Shown: positions 1 to 6,577 of the stretch, one piece after another
Numbering within the stretch: the stretch's first letter is position 1
Layout: the number at the start of each line of letters is the position of its first letter
Source: an uncultured Mycoplasma sp.
Lineage (GTDB): Bacteria > Bacillota_I > Bacilli_A > Mycoplasmatales > Metamycoplasmataceae
DNA length: 6,939 nucleotides
Direction: 5' to 3'
Assembly (NCBI GenBank): GCA_947041065.1
Contig: CAMRCV010000024.1
Span: 1 to 6,939 of the forward strand
Position numbers and translations under genes: made by a program
The notes under the pieces: generated by a model
Databases searched by the model: none
What the model was told of the DNA's origin: nothing
The model's input: the letters and a program-made list of their open reading frames with translations, nothing else

Positions 1-11
1 TCTTCCGATCT
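1..11. other. Residual Illumina adapter at contig end
   Basis: The first 11 bases, TCTTCCGATCT, are identical to the 3' end of the standard Illumina TruSeq adapter (which ends ...GCTCTTCCGATCT). An exact match placed at base 1 is best explained as untrimmed adapter rather than genome. Reading uvrC through these bases gives Ser-Ser-Asp-Leu with no stop, so an automatic annotation would extend the gene into artefact. Genomic sequence probably begins at base 12. Confidence 0.85.
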
Positions 12-486
12 TGTGGAGTATATGCACCAAGGTTTAACTCAATATTTTAATAAAGATAACCCTACACCAGATCTTTTGATTGTAGATGGAGGAATTCAAC
101 AATTAAACGAAGCTAGATTTACTATCAACAAATTAAATATTGATATACCCATAATAGGTTTGGTAAAAAATAACAACCACAAAACTAATTTAGTGCTTTT
201 AGAAAATCGCCAAGAAAAAAATATTGATGATAACGCTTATGCTTTCTTGAGCGGTATGCAAGAAGAGGTTGATCGATTCGCAAAAACAATGCATCGTAAC
301 AAAAATTCGAAAAGTAGCTTGGAAGGTTTGTTGATGAACGTTCCTGGAATAGGTGCAAAAACAGAATTAAAAATTCTTAATCACTTTAAAACATATAACA
401 ACATTTACAATGCTAGTTTGGAAGAATTACAAGAAGTGGTCTCTTTAAGTGTTGCTCAAGAAATTTTAAAACTTTTTAAAAATTAA
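12..486 (+). CDS. uvrC: UvrABC excinuclease subunit C, C-terminal part (5' end missing)
   Basis: This is the C-terminal quarter or so of UvrC, the nuclease of nucleotide excision repair that makes the 3' and then the 5' incision around a lesion handed over by UvrA/UvrB. The reading frame starts at base 13 and stops with TAA at 484-486. Visible parts are the end of the RNase H-like 5'-incision domain, with PDLLIVDGG (the DGG aspartate codon at 85-87) and the catalytic-type His of FAKTMHRN (codon 292-294). After these comes the tandem helix-hairpin-helix DNA-binding domain, seen as LMNVPGIGAKTELKILNHF and a second hairpin ending SLSVAQEILKLF. The N-terminal GIY-YIG and UVR regions lie outside the window. 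The original codon before GTG was probably GAT (giving DVEYM, as family members have), now overwritten by adapter. No convincing terminator follows. Confidence 0.95.
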
Positions 487-521
487 TATTTTAGATAACT
501 CTAAACTCAATACTTATGTGC

Positions 522-554
522 AATTATTTTAAATTTAATTAATATAAAATAATT
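522..554. repeat. AT-only inverted repeat upstream of tRNA-Arg, with nearby direct repeat
   Basis: The gap between uvrC and the tRNA (487-577) contains a perfect 10-bp inverted repeat, AATTATTTTA at 522-531 and TAAAATAATT at 545-554, with a 13-nt loop. An 11-bp direct repeat, AAATTTAATTA, occurs at 531-541 and 561-571, exactly 30 bp apart. No T tract follows, so it is not a textbook terminator. In DNA this AT-rich, such repeats arise easily by chance. No protein-coding gene is apparent in the gap. Confidence 0.3.
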
Positions 555-564
555 ATGATAAAAT
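554..564 (+). promoter_or_regulatory. Probable -10 region for tRNA-Arg
   Basis: Two overlapping -10 candidates lie just upstream of the tRNA: TATGAT (554-559), and TAAAAT (559-564) preceded by TG at the extended -10 position (TGaTAAAAT). Transcription would begin near 566-571, a few bases before the mature 5' end at 578. No good -35 box is visible at 16-18 bp, which an extended -10 could compensate for. Confidence 0.45.
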
Positions 565-577
565 TTAATTATTAAAT

Positions 578-653
578 GGTCGCGTAGCTCAGGGGACAGA
601 GCACGTGCCTTCTAAGCATGTGGTCGGAGGTTCGAATCCTCCCGTGATCGCCA
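578..653 (+). tRNA. tRNA-Arg, anticodon UCU
   Basis: A complete 76-nt cloverleaf can be drawn. The acceptor stem is GGTCGCG (578-584) with CGTGATC (643-649), including two G-U pairs, followed by G at the discriminator position and an encoded CCA (651-653). The D stem is GCTC/GAGC (587-590/599-602). The anticodon stem is CGTGC/GCATG (604-608/616-620) around loop CTTCTAA, giving anticodon TCT at 611-613. The T stem is GGAGG/CCTCC with loop TTCGAAT. This tRNA reads AGA (and AGG by wobble). AGA is the dominant arginine codon in all genes of this window. It stands alone rather than in a tRNA cluster. Confidence 0.97.
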
Positions 654-671
654 TTTTTTTTTGCTTTTTTT
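654..671 (+). terminator. T-rich tract after tRNA-Arg
   Basis: Nine T residues follow the encoded CCA directly (654-662), then GC, then seven more T (665-671). There is no separate hairpin. The GC-rich T arm and acceptor of the tRNA may supply the structure needed for release. The tract overlaps the proposed -35 of the next gene. Confidence 0.5.
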
Positions 672-689
672 ATAAAAATAAGATATTAT
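661..689 (+). promoter_or_regulatory. Candidate promoter for the unknown gene at 699
   Basis: TTGCTT (661-666) and TATTAT (684-689; 5 of 6 matches to TATAAT) are separated by 17 bp. The predicted start point is about 696, only some 3 nt before the ATG at 699. That would give an essentially leaderless mRNA, which agrees with the lack of any Shine-Dalgarno sequence upstream. The background is AT-rich, so confidence is moderate. Confidence 0.4.
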
Positions 690-698
690 TTATATTAT

Positions 699-1391
699 AT
701 GAATGAAAAAAATTACTATCAAGAGATAATCCAAGAGATTAAAAAAATTAGAGAGGTTGATTTAGATCAAGCTGTTTTATTACTTAAAAAAGAATTATCT
801 ATGCCTTACATACCCTCAGAACATGAAAGAGAAATGAAAAAACTTTTTAAAGAGTACTCAATTTCATTTGACAAGAAAAAAATGACTATGAATAGAGAAG
901 AACTATTAGAAATACTTGGTGAAGGGATAGAAAACGGTAGACAGTCATTAGCTTTAACACAAATTTCACAATTTAATTGAGTAGGCTATGAAGAAACTAT
1001 TCAAAGAATATTGATTTCTCACACTATTGCAAATAACGCAAAAACAATCTTTGTTGAAAGTTTAATTGTTCAAAAGTTAGATTATGACTTTACAATTGAT
1101 GGAAAAACTATCAATCCTTCAAAAATGAAATCAATTTTTGATTCAAAATATTGTATTGAAAACATTATTGCTATTGAAGCTAAAAATATTGAAGACCCAA
1201 TTGTTAAAAGAATTGCTATGGAATCATTTTTAATATATATCTCTTTAATATTCCCAGAAAACTTATCTATGAAATATGTTGATCACGTTGATGAAATTAT
1301 TTTAGTCTCTAGAGCGTTGTTGGGAGACCTTGAAATCATTAAAGATAATGAAGTTGCAACCAAAATTTTTAAAACTATTTCAAAAAATTAG
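699..1391 (+). CDS. Conserved-looking mollicute protein of unknown function (DUF3196/MPN330-like by position)
   Basis: This is a 230-residue protein once the in-frame TGA at 978-980 is read as Trp94. Under the standard code it would look like two fragments. It is acidic/lysine-rich, mostly helical in character (for example EIIQEIKKIREVDLDQAVLLLKK), with no signal peptide and no clear membrane segment, so it is probably cytoplasmic. I recognise no catalytic motif. The segment around YIPSEHEREMKKLFKEY and the helical C-terminal half suggest a helical-repeat or interaction protein. In Mycoplasma pneumoniae and M. genitalium an unknown protein (MPN330/MG237, DUF3196) is also the gene next to tig. 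Synteny therefore suggests that family, but at 230 residues this one seems shorter, and I cannot confirm the match without a profile search. The ATG at 699 has no Shine-Dalgarno; the promoter spacing supports it as a leaderless start. Confidence 0.85.
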
Positions 1392-1429
1392 TATAATGTT
1401 TAAAAATAGTTTTAGCAAAATTCTATACT
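1369..1429 (+). promoter_or_regulatory. Candidate promoter(s) for tig
   Basis: A perfect TATAAT at 1392-1397 lies 17 bp after TTAAAA (1369-1374). It begins one base after the stop codon of the upstream gene and predicts a leader of about 55 nt. A second candidate, TATACT (1424-1429), lies 18 bp after TTAAAA (1400-1405) and would give a leader of about 23 nt. The leader contains only a weak purine stretch (GAGAGA, 1443-1448) 10 nt before the tig ATG. Which one is used cannot be told from sequence. Confidence 0.45.
1370..1414. repeat. Inverted repeat flanking the tig -10 box
   Basis: TAAAACTATTT (1370-1380) is the exact reverse complement of AAATAGTTTTA (1404-1414), separated by 23 nt that hold the stop codon of the upstream gene and the TATAAT of the candidate tig promoter. 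No T tract follows, so it is a poor terminator. It could be an operator or an RNA-end hairpin, or chance in AT-rich DNA. Confidence 0.35.
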
Positions 1430-1458
1430 ATATATAAGAAGCGAGAGATAATTAAAAT

Positions 1459-2760
1459 ATGACTACAAAAACAATAGACAAAAAAACATCTGAAATGAGA
1501 ATTGTAATTCCAGTACCACAAGATGAATGAAAAAAATCACAAACTAAAGCATTTGGTTTAATTGCCAAAGATTTAAGTATTAAAGGTTTTAGAAAAGGTA
1601 AAGTTCCTTTAATAAAAGCTAAAGAATATATTTCTGAAGGCCAAATATGAGAAAAAGCAATTGTTTCTCTATTGGATAAATATGTAGTAATTGCTTCAAA
1701 AGAAATTACTGACGATGAAATTATTTTAGATAACCCAACATACACAGTTGATAAAGTATCAAATGATGAATTAGAAATTATTTATATATATCCTTTATTC
1801 CCTGATTTCAAATTAAAAGATTATAAAAAATTAGGTATTTCACTTGATGCATTAGAAAGTGATGCTAAGTTAAAAAAATCTGTGACTGAACAAGAAAACA
1901 AATTACTTTCTAAAACTGCAGTTTTATTACCTAAAAAAGGTAAAGATATCAAAATTGAAAAAGGCGATACAATAATTTTCGATTTTAAAGGTTTTGATGA
2001 TGGAGAAGCTTTTGAAGGTGGAGAAGCTGAAGACTTTGAATTCAAAGTTGGTTCAGGTAACTTTATCCCTGGATTCGAAGATGAATTGATGGGTTTAAGT
2101 TTAGGTCATGAAGGTAGCATTTATGTAACATTCCCTAAAGATTACCATGTAAAAGAATTAGCAAACAAAAAAGTTGAATTCAAAATTAATATTAAAGAAA
2201 TAAAAGTTTTAGATTTACCAAAATTAGATGCTGATTTTATCAAAACACTTAACATGAAAGGTGTAGAGACACCAAAACAATTGAATGATTATTTATTAGA
2301 TTTAACTAAAAGAGAAAACCTTGAAAAATCAAGAATTAAATTTAAGAACGAAGTATTCTCAAGATTATTAGATCAAAATGAAATTCCAGTTCCTAAAACA
2401 TTAATGTTAAAAGAAGTACAAACATTAATGAAGAGATTTGATGAAAACTTGAAAAAACAAGGAATGAGCAAAAAAGAATATTTAGAAATGTCACAACTTA
2501 CAGGTGAAGATATTACTAAAGAATTAACGGTTGAAGCTGAGAAAAATATTGCTACTTCATTGTTATACGCACATTTAGCTAAAGAAGAAAAATTAGAAGC
2601 TAAAGATGCTGATTATCAAGAGCACTATGAAAAACTTGCTAAATTATATAACATAGAAGATATCAAGATGATTGAAGGAATGCTTCCAAAAGAGAAACTT
2701 GAACCTCAAATTGTTAATGATTTAGTTATTGATATGTTAATTAAATATAATAATAAATAA
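1459..2760 (+). CDS. tig: Trigger factor (ribosome-associated chaperone and peptidyl-prolyl isomerase)
   Basis: The full gene is 433 residues, close to the roughly 430 usual for the family. In-frame TGA codons at 1528-1530 and 1648-1650 are Trp24 and Trp64; the standard code would hide the first 71 residues. Trigger factor docks on ribosomal protein L23 at the exit tunnel and shields nascent chains. The N-terminal ribosome-binding domain carries the signature GFRKGKVP at residues 43-50, the same positions as in E. coli. An FKBP-type PPIase domain follows at about 165-250 ([13 protein letters not shown] through [16 protein letters not shown] to KINIKEIK). The rest is the helical C-terminal arm domain, ending [15 protein letters not shown] ([10 protein letters not shown]). 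The ATG at 1459 is chosen because it gives the complete N-terminal domain with the canonical motif numbering. The gene lies between an unknown gene and secA, each with its own promoter signals. Confidence 0.98.
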
Positions 2761-2764
2761 AATC

Positions 2765-2797
2765 AAAAAATGTTTTTTACAATAAAACATTTTTTTT
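2765..2797 (+). terminator. Rho-independent terminator of tig
   Basis: A 12-bp perfect stem, AAAAAATGTTTT (2765-2776) with AAAACATTTTTT (2784-2795), closes a 7-nt loop TTACAAT. It runs into a T tract of 8 (2790-2797). It starts 5 bp after the tig stop. The stem has only one G-C pair, so it is thermodynamically weak and probably leaky. Confidence 0.75.
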
Positions 2798-2804
2798 ATA
2801 TAAA
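2776..2804 (+). promoter_or_regulatory. Candidate secA promoter overlapping the tig terminator
   Basis: TTTACA (2776-2781; 5 of 6 matches to TTGACA) and TATAAA (2799-2804; 5 of 6 matches to TATAAT) are separated by exactly 17 bp. The predicted start point is about 2811, only a few nt before the secA ATG at 2814, and there is no Shine-Dalgarno. The -35 box coincides with the loop of the tig terminator hairpin. Confidence 0.55.
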
Positions 2805-2813
2805 ATTATATAT

Positions 2814-5435
2814 ATGAATAGCACTAATACCAATAAAAAGTCTTATAAAGATAAAAAGATAAATAAAAAAGAGAAATCAAAATCAAATAAAGAATATATG
2901 TCTTTTCGTTCAGCGGAAATAAGATCTGCTGAAGCATCTTTGAAAAAAATAAATTCATTAGAAAGAACTATTAAGAATTTAACTGATGATCAGTTGAAAA
3001 ACAAAACTCGTGTTTTTAAACAAAGGTTAAAAAAAGGTGAAACATTAGAAAATATTCGAAATGAAGCTTTTGCAGTTTCTAGAGAAGCTACTTTTAGGGT
3101 TTTGAAAAAGAGACCATTTGATGTTCAAATCATTGGTGGTGTTGTTTTAGATTTAGGTTCTGTTGCAGAAATGAAAACCGGAGAAGGTAAAACCATTACT
3201 TCAATTGCTCCAATATATTTAAATGCTTTGAGTGGTAAAGGAGTTATTGTTTCTACAGTTAATGAATATTTAGCAGCTCGTGATGCCGAAGAAATGGGAG
3301 AAGTTTTTAACTGATTAGGTTTAACCGTAGGAATAAACAAACCCAAAGCTGATAAAGAAGCGAAAAGACAAGCTTATGCTGCTGATATTACTTATTCTAT
3401 CCATTCAGAACTAGGGTTTGATTACTTGCGTGATAATATGGTAGTTCATAAAAACCAAAAGGTTCAAAGAGGTTTAAACTTTGCCTTAATCGATGAAGTT
3501 GATTCAATATTAATTGATGAAGCGAAAACTCCATTAATTATTTCAGGAGGAGAATCAAATGATTCGAAACTTTATGAAACAGCAAATCAATTTGCAGTTT
3601 CTTTGTCGCCTGAAGATTATCAAGTTGATCATGAATCACAATCTATTTCTTTAAATCATAAAGGGGTTAATAAAGCCAACAAATTTTATAATGTAAAAAA
3701 TATATACGAAATTCAAAACTCTGAAATAGTTCACCGTATTCAAAATGCTTTGCGTGCTCAAATTATTATGAAGCGTGATGTTGAATATATTGTTTTAAAT
3801 GAAAAAATAGAATTGGTTGATTCATTTACAGGTAGAGTAATGGAAGGTAGATCATATTCTGAAGGATTACAACAATCTTTACAAGCGAAAGAAAAAATTG
3901 AAATTGAGCCTGAAACTAAAACTATGGCAACTATTACTTATCAAAACTTTTTTAGAATGTTCAAAAAACTTTCAGGAATGACAGGGACTGCCAAAACAGA
4001 AGAGCAAGAATTTTTAGATATTTATAATATGAGAGTTAATGTTGTACCAACAAATAAACCAATTAGAAGAATCGATCATCCAGATGAAGTGTATATTAGT
4101 TTTCAATACAAATTTCAAGCCATGGTTAAAGAGATTGAAAAAATTAAAAAAACAGGTCAGCCAATTTTGATTGGAACTGCCGAAGTTAAAGAATCTGAAT
4201 ACTTACACGAAATACTTTTAAAGCACAATATTGCCCATACTATTTTAAATGCTAAACAAAATCGTTCAGAAGCTGAAATTATTTCTAAAGCCGGTGAATT
4301 AAACTCAATCACTATTGCTACCAATATGGCCGGTCGGGGAACTGATATTAAATTAGGTGAAGGAGTTGTTGAAGTTGGTGGACTATATGTTTTAGGTACT
4401 AACAAGGCAGAGTCACGTAGAATTGACAATCAATTAAAAGGTCGTGCTGGTCGTCAAGGTGATATTGGAGAATCAAAGTTTTTTCTTTCAATAGAAGATC
4501 AATTGATTCAAAGATTTTCTTTACAAGAAAAATGAAAAGAAATCTTTAAAGGCTCTGGAGAAAACAAAATCGAAGGTAAGACTATTTTAAAGGCATTTTC
4601 GCGTGCTCAAAGGAAAATAGAAGGGTTTAACTATGACAGTAGAAAATCTGTCTTAAATTACGACGATGTTATTAGGAGACAAAGGGATTTACTTTATAGA
4701 CAAAGAGACATCCTTTTAACTCAGGATGATTTGTATCCTATAATTGAAAAAATTATTTCTAGTGCTAGTGAACAACTAATTTACGTTGATGGAGTGTTAC
4801 ACCATACAGGACTAGTAAACTATACTCACTTAACAAGCTATATTAATGAAACATTTTTAGGTCAATGTAATTTTGTTTTTGTAGAAGAACATTTTAAACA
4901 CTTAACCAATGAAGCTATTCCATTATTTTTTGAAAAAATTATTTTAGAACTATATACAAAGTCCAGAGAAATTTCTGCAGAAAAAACATCAATTGAATGA
5001 ATTAAATCAAATGAGAGAACTACTTTTATCGAATCTATTGATGCTCAATGACAATATCACATTGATATCATGGACAAATTAAGATCATCTACAAACATTG
5101 TGCAATATTCACAAAAGAATCCATATCAAGTTTATGCGGAGCAAGGTTCTGCAAAATTTAATGAGATGTGTCACGAAATAGCTTTCCAAGTATTAATTTC
5201 ATTACTAAACAATATTAATTTAATTCCTCAACAAGTAACTGAAAATGTTGAAATTAATGGTCAAATAATTGCTATCCCTAAAAATATTCCAAAAATTTTA
5301 CGTGATTTAATTATTGCTAAGATCAAAACAAATGACAATCAAATTAATGAGCAAGGCGGAATAGATATCGAATTGAAAATGGAAGACATTTTATATAAAG
5401 AATTAGATAATTTAGATTCTGTTCTGGATATATAA
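2814..5435 (+). CDS. secA: Protein translocase ATPase SecA
   Basis: The gene is complete at 873 residues once four TGA codons are read as Trp (residues 167, 574, 729, 746; codons at 3312, 4533, 4998, 5049). SecA is the cytosolic/membrane-associated motor that pushes unfolded preproteins through SecYEG. Motifs in order are Walker A MKTGEGKT (120-127, Lys126); [22 protein letters not shown] (about 202-209); Walker B DEVD (227-230) with the linker to the preprotein cross-linking domain; the return to the motor core at [17 protein letters not shown] and [16 protein letters not shown] (505-512); [11 protein letters not shown] (540-550); [13 protein letters not shown]; and the helical scaffold [16 protein letters not shown]. 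The tail after about residue 790 lacks the CxCxSGx8C[HC] zinc motif that binds SecB, as in other mollicutes. Residues 1-28 are a Lys/Ser/Asn-rich extension. An internal ATG at 2898 (Met29) would give a more typical N terminus, but the promoter spacing favours 2814. Arg508 in MAGRGTDI is a CGG codon. Confidence 0.97.
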
Positions 5436-5476
5436 AAAAACTATCTTCTTCTTTTAAAAATATCTAATTTATCTAA
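5403..5476. repeat. Inverted repeat centred on the secA/membrane-gene convergence point
   Basis: TTAGATAATTTAGAT (5403-5417) pairs with ATCTAATTTATCTAA (5462-5476) over 14 of 15 positions, the only mismatch being T5411 against T5468. The midpoint, 5439.5, falls within the 5-bp gap (5436-5440) between the two convergent stop codons. Each arm is the last few codons of one gene (LDNLD in SecA, LDKLD in the membrane protein). It could form a hairpin in the 3' end of either transcript. Neither arm is followed by a T tract. Confidence 0.5.
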
Positions 5477-6577
5477 CATGATATTTGTAAAGAATCATTT
5501 TTTTGGCACCATTCTTTGTGAAAAGAATGTTTTATAATAGGATGCATTTACAATAATACCTGCATATAAAAAATAAGATAACACCAAGACAAAAGTAATA
5601 GAATAGAGGAACGTTCCAATACTTCCATATTTGGCATAATCAATCAAAGCGGATAAATACCCAAATGACATAATAAAGATTACTGTCGGAATAACTGTAA
5701 TTAAAATTCCAGGTGAAATTTGTTTTCATTTTAACTTGAATAAAGGTGAAAATCTAAATAATAAACCTACACCAAAATAACTTCAAAAAACTAAATATAT
5801 TGTTAGTGTAATATAAAATAAAACTTCATACTGTCATCCAAAAATATGCTGTTCAGGAATAAGCCCGGGTCATTGTTGTTGATAAAAACCTATTAAAGGA
5901 ATTAATGATAAAAAAGATATTATAAAAAAGATAGAAATAATTGGAACCATCATTATAGATCTAAGCCTTTTGATAATAAAGTTTGTTTGTTCTGTATGCT
6001 CATAAATTGTTGATTGACTATCAATAAATTTTGAAAGTCCTCTTGAAGAAAATCATATTGAAGAAAACAACAAAATGATAATTGTAGTATTAAGAAGAAC
6101 CGCATTGACATCACCTGGGTTAATTTGGATTAAGAGAGATTCAAAACCGGGAATTATTCTTGCTAAAATATCTACTCGAAGAATTGATCCTCAACCCAAA
6201 TCTTTACCTCCTGATAAAACAGGAATATAAGAAATAGCTTCAATAATAGAAATGACAATAATGGAGATAGGAATAATAGAGAAAAATAAATAGAGACCTA
6301 ATCCAGCAGGAATAAAGTTAAATTTCGGTGATGAAATTTTTTCATAAGTTGTATCTATTAATTCTCTTTTCTTAACTGGATTAATAGATATTTTTTTAGT
6401 TAATGTTAATTTAAGTGAAATTAAAATAATGATTTTGATGATTTTATCAAAAAATGTTATTTCAGTAGAGTTTCTATAAGTATGTTTCGAAACTCATTTG
6501 TAATTTTGTTTTTTGTTTTTTGTTTTTTGTTTTTCAACAGCATCTCAACCGTATTTTATTTTATTTTTCTTTGACAT
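5441..6577 (-). CDS. YihY/BrkB-like six-helix inner-membrane protein
   Basis: A 378-residue protein appears only when TGA is read as Trp; nine in-frame TGA codons encode residues 11, 28, 129, 175, 236, 248, 265, 284 and 361. A lysine-rich N terminus (about 1-85) precedes six hydrophobic segments at about 90-115, 155-177, 207-230, 250-273, 287-311 and 316-343. The pattern fits the YihY/virulence factor BrkB family. The most telling part is FRFSPLFKLKWKQISPGILITVIPT followed by YGSIGTFLYSITFVLVLSYFLYAGIIVNAS, resembling the family's G..ilP and YGslg...W.Y.sa.i.l.Gae.na ending. The biochemical role of this family is not established; a transport or envelope function is often assumed. The ATG at 6577 lies inside gatB and has GGAGA 3 nt upstream, so translation is probably coupled to gatB. 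A heptamer tandem repeat covers residues about 15-25. The TAG stop is 5 bp from the secA stop. Confidence 0.88.
5510..5533 (+). terminator. Candidate secA terminator inside the convergent gene
   Basis: On the plus strand CATTCTTT (5510-5517) pairs perfectly with AAAGAATG (5522-5529) around a GTGA tetraloop, followed by TTTTAT (5530-5535). It lies about 75 nt after the secA stop and within the membrane-protein coding region. The short stem and short T tract make it a weak candidate, but no better terminator is seen after secA. Confidence 0.35.
6504..6534 (-). repeat. Heptanucleotide tandem repeat (TTTTTTG on plus strand) in the membrane-protein gene
   Basis: G residues at 6508, 6515, 6522 and 6529 are exactly 7 bp apart, separated by runs of six T, and flanked by partial units of four and five T. 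This gives about 4.4 copies of a 7-bp unit (CAAAAAA on the coding strand). It encodes residues about 15-25 of the membrane protein (EKQKTKNKKQN). Gain or loss of one unit would shift the reading frame. Confidence 0.9.

Noticed and set aside
522..571. Riboswitch or structured RNA ahead of the tRNA
   Set aside because: The sequence is almost pure A/T with one simple inverted repeat and shows no recognisable conserved RNA core.
1411..1448. Possible CIRCE heat-shock operator upstream of tig (TTAGCA half-site)
   Set aside because: Only the first six bases resemble TTAGCACTC; there is no GAGTGCTAA partner at the required 9-bp spacing.
1452..2045. Minus-strand open frames across tig
   Set aside because: They lie opposite a strongly supported gene, have serine/leucine-rich composition typical of antisense reading, and show no family motif.
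3125..4429. Minus-strand open frames across secA
   Set aside because: They are antisense shadows of highly conserved SecA motifs, with no start signals or recognisable domains.
3312..5051. secA looks like a pseudogene with four internal stops
   Set aside because: All four are TGA, the frame is unbroken, and they fall at tryptophan-compatible positions; this is the mollicute code.
6504..6534. CRISPR or intergenic repeat array
   Set aside because: The unit is 7 bp with no spacers and is within a coding region; it is a simple tandem repeat.
5436..6560. Long non-coding region between secA and gatB
   Set aside because: Reading TGA as Trp gives one continuous 378-codon minus-strand gene that fills the region.
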